This document shows positions 45,497 through 53,917 of a stretch of DNA of 64,000 nucleotides, piece after piece; within the stretch, counting starts at the first letter, position 1, and the number at the start of each line of letters is the position of its first letter. The position numbers and the translations under genes are program-made. Under the pieces are notes generated by a model that was given only the letters and a program-made list of their open reading frames with translations, was not told the DNA's origin and ran no database searches. Source of the stretch: Streptomyces sp. NBC_01551. Its GTDB lineage: Bacteria; Actinomycetota; Actinomycetes; Streptomycetales; Streptomycetaceae. The stretch covers positions 372,001-436,000 of the forward strand of contig NZ_JAPEPX010000001.1 in assembly GCF_026339935.1 (NCBI RefSeq), written 5' to 3'.

Positions 45497-46085
45497 CGCC
45501 GGCTCCCTGGCCGGGGCGCAGGCGGCCGGACCAGAGGGGCTCGATGCCCGCCCACTCGGATTCCCAGGCCCGTGCGCTGCGCGCGTCCACGATGCGGAGG
45601 CGCACGGCGACGAGGGCGCCGCCGGCGAGCACGATCCCGGCCAGAGTTCCGGTGCCGATGCCCACCGCGTTCAGAGCGATGTCGGCCTGGCCGGGCGGCG
45701 CGGCTGCCACGCTGCCGTTTCCGTCGACCCACACGCGGACCGTGTCGCCGTTCCGGGTTCCTGCCGGAACAGGGATGGTTGCCGTGTGCGGGCTCTGCGA
45801 GGGGTAGCGCCACGTGGCGGTCGCCACGGTTACGGGCCGACTGCTCGGCTGGTCTCCCGCTCGGTAGCCGGTCTCGCCGGTCGTGGTGGCCGTTACGGTG
45901 TGCCGATGGCGCGCGATGTACTCGGCGGTGCGGAGGCCGTCCGTCCAGGCGGCCCGCCCGAGGGCGAAGCCGGCGATGACCGCCAACAGGCAGGTCAGCG
46001 CGAAGGCGGCACGCATACGGGTCCGGGTGCGGTCGGCATCACGCCTGAGCGGGTTCGCCCCCGCCCCTTTCGTCCGGTGATGCAT
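45489..46085 (-). CDS. Rv1733c-like two-helix membrane protein
   Basis: The 198-residue protein has one N-terminal helix ([21 protein letters not shown], about 25-46) and one C-terminal helix ([22 protein letters not shown], about 142-165), with a roughly 95-residue extracytoplasmic loop between. This is the layout of the actinobacterial Rv1733c family; Rv1733c itself is DosR-regulated. The function is unknown. It overlaps the downstream ATPase gene and sits 42 bp after the flavodoxin gene. Confidence 0.8.
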   Translation of the reverse strand: MHHRTKGAGANPLRRDADRTRTRMRAAFALTCLLAVIAGFALGRAAWTDGLRTAEYIARHRHTVTATTTGETGYRAGDQPSSRPVTVATATWRYPSQSPHTATIPVPAGTRNGDTVRVWVDGNGSVAAAPPGQADIALNAVGIGTGTLAGIVLAGGALVAVRLRIVDARSARAWESEWAGIEPLWSGRLRPGQGAGDD

Positions 46086-46127
46086 GGCACGCCTCCAGCC
46101 TGGTGCGTGCCGAGCCGGGCCGTCCCT

Positions 46128-46628
46128 TCAGGCGGCGACGAGCTCGGCGCTGATGTGGTGGGCCCAGTTCTGGATCCGCTCGGGGTTGCGGAAGTCTCCG
46201 CCTTTGCCCTGGCGGGTCAGTGCCTTGGCGAGGAAGCCCGGGGTGTGGGCCGTGACGCTGCCGCCGAAGGTCATGTGCTCGCGCGCCCCGACCAGCTGCA
46301 TCTCCCGGGCGACCGCGGAGACCGGGGGGATGTCGTGTTCCTCGGCCGAGCGGTCGAGCGGTCCGCTGCTGAACATCCACACGGGGCGGTGCCGCAGGGA
46401 GTCGGCGTTGCGTTCGGCGCAGTGCTTGGCCTTGCTGCTCCAGTGACCGGCGTAGAGGGAGCCGCCGAGGACGACGGCGTCGTAGGCGCGGACGTCGTGG
46501 ACATCGTCGGCGGGCAGCACGACGGCGTCGAGACCGTCCTCGCGGAGGGTCACCGCGATCTGTTCGGCGATCCCTGCGGTGGCTCCGTGCTTGGTCCCGT
46601 AGGCGACCAGGACTCGCTTGGTGCTCAT
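46128..46628 (-). CDS. Flavodoxin-domain protein
   Basis: The 166-residue protein begins VLVAYGTKHGATAGIAEQIA, the FMN phosphate-binding loop of flavodoxins, followed by YDAVVLGGSLYAGHW and a SSGPLD stretch, as in HemG-like (menaquinone-dependent) flavodoxins. It likely carries electrons or oxidises a quinone-linked substrate. AAGGAG precedes the ATG. It is the first gene of a six-gene minus-strand operon, with a DevR-type dyad 90 bp upstream. Confidence 0.88.
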   Translation of the reverse strand: MSTKRVLVAYGTKHGATAGIAEQIAVTLREDGLDAVVLPADDVHDVRAYDAVVLGGSLYAGHWSSKAKHCAERNADSLRHRPVWMFSSGPLDRSAEEHDIPPVSAVAREMQLVGAREHMTFGGSVTAHTPGFLAKALTRQGKGGDFRNPERIQNWAHHISAELVAA

Positions 46629-46671
46629 GGCGGGTACTCCTTGGCTCCATGGTGCGTTGCTGATGCCACTG

Positions 46672-47423
46672 TCACGCGGCCGACGGCTGGTCCGCTTGGG
46701 CCGGACGGATCCCTACAGGGACCATTCGGTCCTCCCCGTAGCGGCTCTCCTCGGCGACGGCGACGTGCTGCTTGACTGCGGCGAAGCTGTCGGGGGCGAC
46801 GGAGATCAAATCGATTCCGACGCGGACGAGGAAGGCGGCGTAGGCCGGGTCGTCGCTGGGCCGCTGTCCGCACAGGCCCACCGGACGTCCCAGGGTCTGG
46901 ACCCGCGGGAGGAGGATCCGGATGAGGTCGGTGACAGCCGGGTCGTTCTCGTCGAAGACGTGGGCGAGGGCTTCGGAGTCCCGGTCGACGCCGAGAGTGA
47001 GCTGGGTGAGGTCGTTGCTGCCGATGGAGAATCCGTCGAAGCGTTCGGCGAAGTCCTGCGCGAGGAGGATGTTGGCCGGGATCTCGGCCATCACGTAGAC
47101 CTTGAGGCCGTTCTCGCCGCGCCGCAGTCCTGCAGCCGCCATCACCTCGAGGACCTTGTCGGCCTCTTCCAGGGTGCGGCAGAACGGAATCATGACGATG
47201 ACGTTGGTCAGGCCCATCTCCTCGCGCACCCGGCGAAGGGCCTGGCATTCGAGGGCGAAGCCTTCCCGGTAGCCGTCGCTGTAGTAGCGGCTGGCGCCGC
47301 GCCATCCGATCTGCGTGTCGGCAGGGATCAGTACGGCAGGGGGGGGCTGGAAAGAGTGCGCAGATCCAGCGGGGCGGGCTTGTGAGGCTGCTTGGGCCGG
47401 GGCTGGATCTGTATGCGCTGCAT
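46672..47423 (-). pseudogene. Orphan PEP-synthase C-terminal domain, frame broken
   Basis: The frame 47342-46672 encodes the PEP-binding TIM-barrel end of PEP synthase/PPDK (IGWRGASRYYSDGYREGFAL, then MIPFCRTLEEADKVLEVM, GSNDLTQLTLGVDRDS and GRPVGLCGQRPSDDPAYAAFL, which holds the catalytic Cys). The other domains (ATP-grasp, swivelling phospho-His) are absent. An ATG at 47423 with GAGG upstream opens a leader (MQRIQIQPRPKQPHKPAP) that goes out of frame at a C8 run (47339-47346). One added C would fuse leader and domain into about 250 residues. It may be a compact gene with a homopolymer slip or error, or a true remnant. Confidence 0.7.
46698..46733. promoter_or_regulatory. DevR/OsdR-type palindromes inside coding end
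   Basis: GGGCCGGACGGATCCC (46698-46713) and GGGACCATTCGGTCCT (46718-46733) lie 70-105 bp upstream of the flavodoxin start. They fall within the last 60 bp of the PEP-synthase-domain gene, so the operon promoter seems embedded in the previous coding region. Confidence 0.65.
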
Positions 47424-47822
47424 CGTGGTCACCCTCTTCGGAAGGCGGTGCCGGATTGGCGTCCGGGTTCCACGATCACTCCGTAGGCCACAGGGGCCGC
47501 AGTGCCGAGGGGGCCATTCACACGGGGCCAGCGGGCCGCTGCGGTGCGGGGCCGAGTGGCCCCGGCCCCGGTACCGAAGGGGCGCTCGGACCTGGCTATG
47601 ACTTGTGGTCGCCCTGCTCAGAGCCCTCTGGCTCTGCTCAGCCCGTATCAAAGGGTCTGGTCTGCCGTCGGTCCATGGCCTGCGACGACCAGGTCGATTG
47701 AGAAGCCGGATTGTCGGAAATCTCAGTTGATCCGGTCCCAGGTGTGCAGATGGCGAGCGGTCTCCGTTGATGTGGTCTCACTGCCGCAGGTGTTCCGTGA
47801 AGTGGTACCAGGCGTGGGTGCC
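47424..47822. other. 400-bp regulatory intergenic region
   Basis: No gene is supported. The stretch holds GC-rich dyads in the region 47480-47563, including the best copy at 47548-47563, upstream of the PEP-synthase-domain gene. Its right part (47660-47822) follows the PLP-decarboxylase stop and shows nothing recognisable. Confidence 0.45.
47548..47563. promoter_or_regulatory. DevR/OsdR-type palindrome
   Basis: GGGGCCGAGTGGCCCC is a dyad of 6-bp arms 125 bp upstream of the ATG at 47423. Confidence 0.5.
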
Positions 47823-49334
47823 CTACTGGACAGTCTGGAGATGGTCGGCAGCGGCCAGGACCTCGTGGAGGAGGGTATCCACGTCGTCGGTGGTGGTGAG
47901 GTGGTTGCAGACGCAGGCGCGCAGGACCGTCTGCCCGTCGTGGCTGACCGTGGCCAGATAGGCGTGGCCGCGGGCCTGGACGCGCGCGGCCACCGCCGTG
48001 TGCAGGTCCTCTTGGCCCTGTCGGCACGCTTCCGGGCCGGCGGCCAGGCGGAAGCAGACCACCGGCAGCGGTCCGCTGGTGCACAGCTCCAGCAGGGGGT
48101 GTTCCTGGACACGGTGGCGCAGGTATCGGGCGAGGTCCTGGTAGTGCTGGAGGAGGGCGACCACGCCTGAGCGGCCGAGGTGGCGCAGGGTGGCCCAGAG
48201 GGTGAGGGCGCGGGTGCCGGGGCGGGTGAGTTCGATGGTGTAGTCGGACATCCAGGGCCAGTCCTGGTCGCCTTCGAGGTAGGAGGCGCGGAAGGTGAAC
48301 GCGTCACGCAGCCGGGAGGGGTCGGTGACCAGGGCCGCGCCGCAGCCGACGGGAACGGACAGGGCCTTGTGCGGGTCGACGGTCAGGGAGTCGAGGCCGG
48401 CGATGCCTCGGTAGGAGGGAGCCAGCTCGGGGACCAGTGCGCCGAGTCCGCCCCAGGCTCCGTCGCCGTGGTGCCACAGGCCCGACCGGTGGCAGACCCG
48501 GGTGATCGCTTCGATCGGGTCGATGGCGCCGGTCGCGGTGCTGCCGAGATTGGAAACGACGCAGAAGGGCAGCAGGCCGGCCGCGTGGTCGGCGTCGACC
48601 ATCGTCCGCAGGGCATCGATGTCCATGGACCGGTCTGGTGTCGTGGGCACGGCGCGCAGCCGCCACGGAGGCAGGCCGATCACGGCTGCGGCCTTCGCGA
48701 CCGACATGTGGGCTTGGTCGCTGTGGTAGGCGACGAGACGCGCATGGGCCTGGTCGTAGGCGGGGCCGTCAGTGGCGCCTTGCTGCCGCAGGAACCAGGT
48801 GCGGGCGGCGCCCAGGCAGAGCAGGTTGGCCATCGATCCGCCGCTGGTCAGCACTCCACCCGCGGTCGGCGCCAGGCCGGCCAGTGAAGCCAGGTCGCGC
48901 AGAACTCCGCGTTCGAGGTCCATCAAGGCGTGCTCGCCCATGCCGCAGGTCGCATTGACCGCGGTGGCCAGCAGTTCCGCGATCACCCCGGCCGGGGACG
49001 GCGGCGAGTTGATCCAGGCGAAGAAGGCGGGATGACCGTTCCCGGTCGGGTACGGGGCGATGGCCCTGTCGACGAACTCAAGCAGGGAGCCGAGATCCTG
49101 GCCGTCCTGCGGCAGCGACCCAGTGGCCATGGCCTGCCGATGTGCCGGCGGCATCGGCCGCGTTACCGGTCGCTGTCCGACCCCCTGGAGGTAGCTGGCT
49201 ACCCAGTCGGCGGCGGCTGCCAGTTCATCCCGGAAGACCTTCGGGTGCACGGCCAACGGAACGGCGCCGCCCCCGCACTCCGGCCGGGCCGAGGCCAGGT
49301 GGTCCAGGCAGTCGATCTCTGGCGGTGTGGGCAT
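47823..49334 (-). CDS. PLP-dependent group II decarboxylase
   Basis: The roughly 503-residue protein has the aromatic-amino-acid/glutamate-type decarboxylase fold: HPAFFAWINSPPSPAGVIAEL, SGGSMANLLCLGAART, the His-stacking HSDQAHMSVAKAA, and the PLP lysine in LTVDPHKALSVPVGCGA. The substrate is not clear from sequence. ATG 49334 follows AAGG; earlier in-frame ATGs (49376, 49397) are possible. It ends the minus-strand run after the single Usp gene. Amino-acid decarboxylases consume protons, which would suit fermentative acid stress (inference). Confidence 0.88.
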   Translation of the reverse strand: MPTPPEIDCLDHLASARPECGGGAVPLAVHPKVFRDELAAAADWVASYLQGVGQRPVTRPMPPAHRQAMATGSLPQDGQDLGSLLEFVDRAIAPYPTGNGHPAFFAWINSPPSPAGVIAELLATAVNATCGMGEHALMDLERGVLRDLASLAGLAPTAGGVLTSGGSMANLLCLGAARTWFLRQQGATDGPAYDQAHARLVAYHSDQAHMSVAKAAAVIGLPPWRLRAVPTTPDRSMDIDALRTMVDADHAAGLLPFCVVSNLGSTATGAIDPIEAITRVCHRSGLWHHGDGAWGGLGALVPELAPSYRGIAGLDSLTVDPHKALSVPVGCGAALVTDPSRLRDAFTFRASYLEGDQDWPWMSDYTIELTRPGTRALTLWATLRHLGRSGVVALLQHYQDLARYLRHRVQEHPLLELCTSGPLPVVCFRLAAGPEACRQGQEDLHTAVAARVQARGHAYLATVSHDGQTVLRACVCNHLTTTDDVDTLLHEVLAAADHLQTVQ

Positions 49335-49536
49335 TGGCGGCTGCGCCTTCGCTCGGGGTATCGGCCGGACGGCCATGATCCAAAACGAGGGCTGCATGCG
49401 AAGGTAACGCCCTGCCGTTCCCGGCACGTTGCCCCGCGAAGAGCTGGTCCTGCGGTGGCTCCGAGCGCACGTCTGCGCCTGGGCATTCAGCCTGCCGTGG
49501 CCCACTGCCCGTACGCCAGGCGTACCCGGGGCGGAA

Positions 49537-49986
49537 TCACTCGACGGGGGTGTCCGCCCGGACGATGGTGATCGGGCACGGCGCGTGGAGCGCCGCCTGC
49601 TGGCTCACCGAACCGAGCAGCGCCCGGCTGAAGCCGCCGCGACCGCGGCTGCCCACGACCAGCATGTCCGCGCCCTCTGCCGCATCCACCAGGACGTCGA
49701 CCGGATTGCCGCGCACCAGGCGCTGGTGCACGGAGGCGGCGCCGCCCTCACCGAGGACCGTGCGGACCTCCTCGACCAGACGCCGTTCGGCCTCCTCCTC
49801 GTCGAACGTGGCGTCTACCGCCGGGGCGGACCACGACGCGGCACCGGGCAGGTCCCACGCCGCGACCGCCTCTACTCGGCCGCCCACCAGCCCTGCGTAC
49901 CGGACCGCCCAGCGGAGCGCGGCCTGGGACGAGGGCGATCCGTCGACGCCCACCACGATCCGCGGAGCCTCATGCTGCCTGTCCAT
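49537..49986 (-). CDS. Single-domain universal stress protein
   Basis: This 149-residue Usp has an intact ATP loop (VVGSRGRGGFSRALLGSVSQ) and the usual start IVVGVDGSPSSQAALRWAV. It is the only one-domain Usp among six in the window. AAGGG precedes the ATG at 49986. It lies 84 bp after the GH65 gene on the same strand. Confidence 0.92.
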   Translation of the reverse strand: MDRQHEAPRIVVGVDGSPSSQAALRWAVRYAGLVGGRVEAVAAWDLPGAASWSAPAVDATFDEEEAERRLVEEVRTVLGEGGAASVHQRLVRGNPVDVLVDAAEGADMLVVGSRGRGGFSRALLGSVSQQAALHAPCPITIVRADTPVE

Positions 49987-50070
49987 TCCGTTCACCCTTC
50001 CAACGGCTGATACATCCACAGTGTGCGCATCGGGAACGCGCCGCCACGCGAGCATGCGGTGGTTGCCCTG

Positions 50071-52470
50071 TCAACCCTTGGGGAGCCGGAACCACCGCTC
50101 CTGGCCTGCGGAAATGCGCTCGTGCCGGTCGCCAGGCAGGACCAGGGGCATCGGGCCCAGGAGCGACGGGGGGACATTGGTGCCGAGCCGGCCGGGACGG
50201 AACCGGATACGGATGTCCCGGTGCCCCAGGTAGGAAATCGAGAACGAGGACCGGGGCACTTCGGAGAGGGGCACCGGGTCGATGTGCAGGCCGTCGTCGT
50301 GGGGCTCGAGTCCGACGATGCCGCGCTCGACGAGGTCGAGGGTGCCGCCCATGGCACCGAGATGGATCCCTTCGCCGGTGGTGCCACCCTGGACGTCGGT
50401 GATGTCACTGAGCAGGGCTTCCTGGCAGTAGCGCCACGCGTCTGGGCCCTGCTCCCGGGCGAGGACCCAGCCGTGGACGAGGCTGCTGAGCGTCGACCCG
50501 TGGCAGGTGCGCCGCAGGTAGTAATCCACCGTCCTGCGCCAGAGGCCGTCGTCGAGGCGATGTCCGAGCCGAAGGAACAATTGTTCGAGTTCCGTGGGGC
50601 GAAAGAGGTAGCCGAGCATGAGGGTGTCGGCCTGCTTGGACGCCTGGTAGCGGTTGGGCGTGTCGCCTTCGGCTTCCAGGATGCGGTCCAGACGGCGGAT
50701 GTCGTGGTAGCGGGCCCGGTAGCCGTCCCAGTCGAGCTCGGCAAGGTCCCCGTACCCGTGGAACTGGCTGATCACGTCGCGATGGAACGGCACGTACAGG
50801 CGGCGCGAGACGTCCTCCCAGACGGCGAGGTCGTCGGGGCCGATGCCCAGTTGCGTGAGGAGCTCGGCGCGTCGTGCTCCCGGAAGGTCGCCGTACACGT
50901 CAAGGGCGCGGGCGAGCACCCACGCGGCGGTGACGTTGGTGTAGGCGTTGTCGTCGATGCCGGGAGCGGCGACATCCGGGTAGGCATCGTGATATTCGTC
51001 CGGTCCGACGACGCCACGGATCCGGTAGCGCCCGAGGCCGGCGTCCCACGTCGCCGCGTCCGCCCAGAAGCGCGCTATGTGCAGGAGGAGTTCGGCGCCC
51101 GGCCCGTGCATGAATCCGGCGTCGCCGGTGGCCTGCCCGTACTGCCACACGTTCCAGGCGATGGCCGACCCCACGTGGTGCTGCAGGTGCGAGTGGTCCG
51201 GAAGCCAGCGGCCGGAGCGCGGATTGAGGTGCAGCCGCTGCGTCTCCTCTCTGCCGGAACTACCACTCTGCCAAGGAAACATGGCTCCCTTCGCCCCAGC
51301 CCGGCGGGCGGCCTCCAGGGCCGCGGGGAGCCGCCGGTGCCGGTACATCAACAGGGCGCGAGCGGTCTCGGGGAGGTGGAGGGCGAGGTAGGGCAGGACG
51401 AACAGCTCGTCCCAGAAGACGTGGCCCCGGTACGCCTCGCCGTGAAGGCCCCGGGCGGGGACGCCGGCGTCGAGCTCCGCGGTGTGCGGCGAGAGGGTCT
51501 GCAGCACGTGAAAGGCGTGCAGCCGCAGAACCTTGCCGGTCTCGCCGGGAACCTTCAACTCTCCTTCGCTCCAGAGGCGTTGCCAGGATGCGCGGTGGGA
51601 GGCCAGCAGGGAGGGGAAGTCCGGGGCGTGTGTGGCGCAGTCGATGCTCCGCCGCAGCGGATCGGCCGAGGGGCGGTCGAGCGAGGTGCACAGGGCGGCG
51701 GTCTTCACGACGACGACCGGGACAGCCCGCTTGATCGGCAGGATGAGTGTTTGTGTGGCGGTGGTGGCTGTGCATGCCCGGCCTACCGGTGCCACGGGAC
51801 GTGCCGATGTCCGGACCGCGAGCCCGATCTTTACCCGGGAGGTGGTCGTGGTGCAGGACAGCCAGGCGGTGCCCTCCGCCTCCACTCCGGCCCGGTGCTC
51901 GACGAGATGCCGCCCGGCCAGGGCGCGGTAGCGGTCGACTCCCGCGTTGGTGACGTCTCCGTCGAGCACGGACTCGATCTCGATCATGCCGCTCCAGCCG
52001 TACGCTCTGAACACCGTGTTCTGCGCAGCCAGGTTCGGGTCGCCCATGTGGACGAGGCGGGTGTGGGTGACGCCCAAGCGGCGGCCCTCGGCGTCGTGGA
52101 AGAGCATGCGGCGGGTAAGCGTCCCAGCACGGAGGTCCAACGACACGTGGCTGTGGCGCAGGGTCGGGTGGTCGGGTGTGAGCCAGTCGCCGGGCGGTGC
52201 ACCCGCGGGCAGGCAGCGGTACCCCAGGGCGGTCCAGTCCGGCAGCCGGACCATGTCCTCGTTGGAGACCGTTCGCCCGCCGACGGTGGAGTCGAGCCGG
52301 TTGAAGCAGCCTGCTATGTAGGTGCCCGGGTAGTGGATGTCGTCGGCGATGCTCTCGGGCGCTGAACCGCGCGTGGCGAAGCGGCCGTTGCCCAGGGTGC
52401 ACAGGGACTCGACCAGCCGCTCGGCCTTGGGGTCGTAGTGGGGGTACTCCCAGCACCAGGCCGTGGTCAC
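50071..52470 (-). CDS. GH65 glycoside phosphorylase (trehalose/maltose type)
   Basis: The 799-residue enzyme has the GH65 layout: N-terminal beta-sandwich (YPHYDPKAERLVESLCTLGNG), linker, and (alpha/alpha)6 barrel with GHVFWDELFVLPYLAL and the catalytic Glu in GVVGPDEYHDAY (about residue 490), then the phosphate-side QASKQADTLML. GH65 enzymes phosphorolyse alpha-glucosides to beta-glucose-1-P. Its GTG overlaps the stop of the HAD phosphatase gene (GTGA); the pair probably turns storage disaccharide into glucose-6-P without spending ATP. Confidence 0.92.
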   Translation of the reverse strand: MTTAWCWEYPHYDPKAERLVESLCTLGNGRFATRGSAPESIADDIHYPGTYIAGCFNRLDSTVGGRTVSNEDMVRLPDWTALGYRCLPAGAPPGDWLTPDHPTLRHSHVSLDLRAGTLTRRMLFHDAEGRRLGVTHTRLVHMGDPNLAAQNTVFRAYGWSGMIEIESVLDGDVTNAGVDRYRALAGRHLVEHRAGVEAEGTAWLSCTTTTSRVKIGLAVRTSARPVAPVGRACTATTATQTLILPIKRAVPVVVVKTAALCTSLDRPSADPLRRSIDCATHAPDFPSLLASHRASWQRLWSEGELKVPGETGKVLRLHAFHVLQTLSPHTAELDAGVPARGLHGEAYRGHVFWDELFVLPYLALHLPETARALLMYRHRRLPAALEAARRAGAKGAMFPWQSGSSGREETQRLHLNPRSGRWLPDHSHLQHHVGSAIAWNVWQYGQATGDAGFMHGPGAELLLHIARFWADAATWDAGLGRYRIRGVVGPDEYHDAYPDVAAPGIDDNAYTNVTAAWVLARALDVYGDLPGARRAELLTQLGIGPDDLAVWEDVSRRLYVPFHRDVISQFHGYGDLAELDWDGYRARYHDIRRLDRILEAEGDTPNRYQASKQADTLMLGYLFRPTELEQLFLRLGHRLDDGLWRRTVDYYLRRTCHGSTLSSLVHGWVLAREQGPDAWRYCQEALLSDITDVQGGTTGEGIHLGAMGGTLDLVERGIVGLEPHDDGLHIDPVPLSEVPRSSFSISYLGHRDIRIRFRPGRLGTNVPPSLLGPMPLVLPGDRHERISAGQERWFRLPKG

Positions 52471-53225
52471 GGGCGGTCGCCTTCGAGTGCGGCGGGCAGC
52501 CCGCCGAGGTCGGGGAGGACGAGGTGGGCGCCGTGTTCGCGCAGGGCGTCCCTCATGTGTGGGTCGGCTTCGCGGTTGAGTCCCACCACCAACCGGAAAC
52601 GGCCTTGGTGTCCCGCTTCGACGCCGGCGAGTGCGTCCTCCACCACGGCGGTGTGAGCGGGGGGCGCGCCGAGACGGCCGGCAGCTTCGAGGAAGAGGGC
52701 AGGGTCGGGTTTGCCGGGAAGGGCGAGTGCGGCCGCGTCCTGGCCATCCACGAGGACGTCGAAGTAGCCGATGAGCTCTGCGGACTCCAAGAGGGAGCGG
52801 GCGTGCCGCGAAGCCGAGACGGCTGCGCATCGCACCTCCATCTCCCGTAGTCGCTGGAGCGCGGGCCTGACGTCGCCGAAGGTGCGGACGCCGTCGGTCC
52901 GCAGCATCGCGGAGAAGGCCTCCTCCTTGCGGGCGGCGACCGCGTGGACGGTGGCGCACCCGGGCGGATCCTCGGGCGTTCCGGGTGGGAGGTCGATGTG
53001 ACGGGCGCCGAGGAAGGCGCGTACGCCGTCGAGGCGGGACCTGCCGTCGACCAGGTCCCGGTATTCGCGGACGGCATCGAACGGGCGCGGTCGTGCACCG
53101 GAGTGCGACGGCTGCCACTCGGGGAGGCAGCCGTCGAAGGTCTCCTTCCAGGCGGCCGCGTGGCGGTCCGCCGTGGCGAGGAGCACTCCGTCGGTGTCGA
53201 AGACGACCGCGCGCAGGTCGTTCAT
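52467..53225 (-). CDS. HAD hydrolase, beta-phosphoglucomutase-like
   Basis: The 252-residue protein has HAD motif I (AVVFDTDGVLLATADRHAAAW), a helical cap with GVRAFLGARHIDLPPGT, motif II Ser in AAVSASRHARSLL, and motif III/IV Lys and Asp (LPGKPDPALFLEAA, VVEDALAGVEAG). In motif I the second Asp of the usual D-x-D is kept (DTD), as in phosphomutases and phosphatases. Coupled to GH65, it would convert beta-glucose-1-P to glucose-6-P. Its ATG overlaps the stop of the HTH-PNPOx gene (ATGA). Confidence 0.9.
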   Translation of the reverse strand: MNDLRAVVFDTDGVLLATADRHAAAWKETFDGCLPEWQPSHSGARPRPFDAVREYRDLVDGRSRLDGVRAFLGARHIDLPPGTPEDPPGCATVHAVAARKEEAFSAMLRTDGVRTFGDVRPALQRLREMEVRCAAVSASRHARSLLESAELIGYFDVLVDGQDAAALALPGKPDPALFLEAAGRLGAPPAHTAVVEDALAGVEAGHQGRFRLVVGLNREADPHMRDALREHGAHLVLPDLGGLPAALEGDRP

Positions 53226-53917
53226 GAGTCGTGCACCACGCGGCGGCCGGTGATCCGGGCTGGGGTGAGCTTCATCCAGTGGCTGCGCGGACCACCGGCC
53301 CAAGGTTGGGAGCGCGCCGTGGTGTTGAGGTGCTGCATCTCGTGCTGGTCCGAAACGGCTGCGAGTTCGCCCACGGCCAGCACGCTCCAACCGGTGGCGG
53401 TCACGTCGTCGATGTTGTCGATCTCGAAGGCGACCTCGGTACCCGCCGCTCTGGCCGTGACGGCTTCCGCGGAGGTGCGGAAGGCGATGTCGGGTCCTGC
53501 GACGAGGTAGTTGACGGGGAGGACGGCTGGGCCTTCGGGGGTGAAGATGGCGATGCGGCCGACGCCATGGGTGTTCAGCAGCCGCCGGCATTCGGTCTCG
53601 TCCAGCGGTACGAGCGTACTGTCGCGCCGGGCGGTGGCTCGGCCGGCGACGCGGTGGGCGCTGGCGCCGGTCAGGTCGTCGACGGTGAGGCCGAGGGCGT
53701 CGGCCACCCGGACGAGGGTGCCGATGGCAGGGCTGGCGGCGTGCTCCTCCAGGTAGGCGATGTACGTGGCGTCGGCGCCGCACCGCCGGCCCAGTTCGTC
53801 GCGGCTCAGGCCGAGGGCTTCGCGGCGGGCCGCCAGCCGGCGGCCCAGGTCGGTGCGTCCGGTCGTCTCGCCGGACTGCTGCGGGTGGGTGCTCGGTGTG
53901 CTCTTCACGGCACTCAC
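53222..53917 (-). CDS. HTH-PNPOx fusion regulator
   Basis: The 231-residue protein fuses an XRE helix-turn-helix (LGRRLAARREALGLSRDELGRR, then YIAYLEEHAASPAIGTLVRV, residues about 20-80) to a PNPOx-like flavin barrel (RIAIFTPEGPAVLPVNYLV, then EVAFEIDNIDDVTATGWSV, residues about 105-225). This suggests a redox- or flavin-responsive DNA-binding switch. GTG 53917 overlaps the alcohol-dehydrogenase stop (GTGA); GTG 53908 is an alternative. It lies second in the operon ADH, HTH-PNPOx, HAD, GH65, Usp. Confidence 0.85.
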   Translation of the reverse strand: MSAVKSTPSTHPQQSGETTGRTDLGRRLAARREALGLSRDELGRRCGADATYIAYLEEHAASPAIGTLVRVADALGLTVDDLTGASAHRVAGRATARRDSTLVPLDETECRRLLNTHGVGRIAIFTPEGPAVLPVNYLVAGPDIAFRTSAEAVTARAAGTEVAFEIDNIDDVTATGWSVLAVGELAAVSDQHEMQHLNTTARSQPWAGGPRSHWMKLTPARITGRRVVHDS

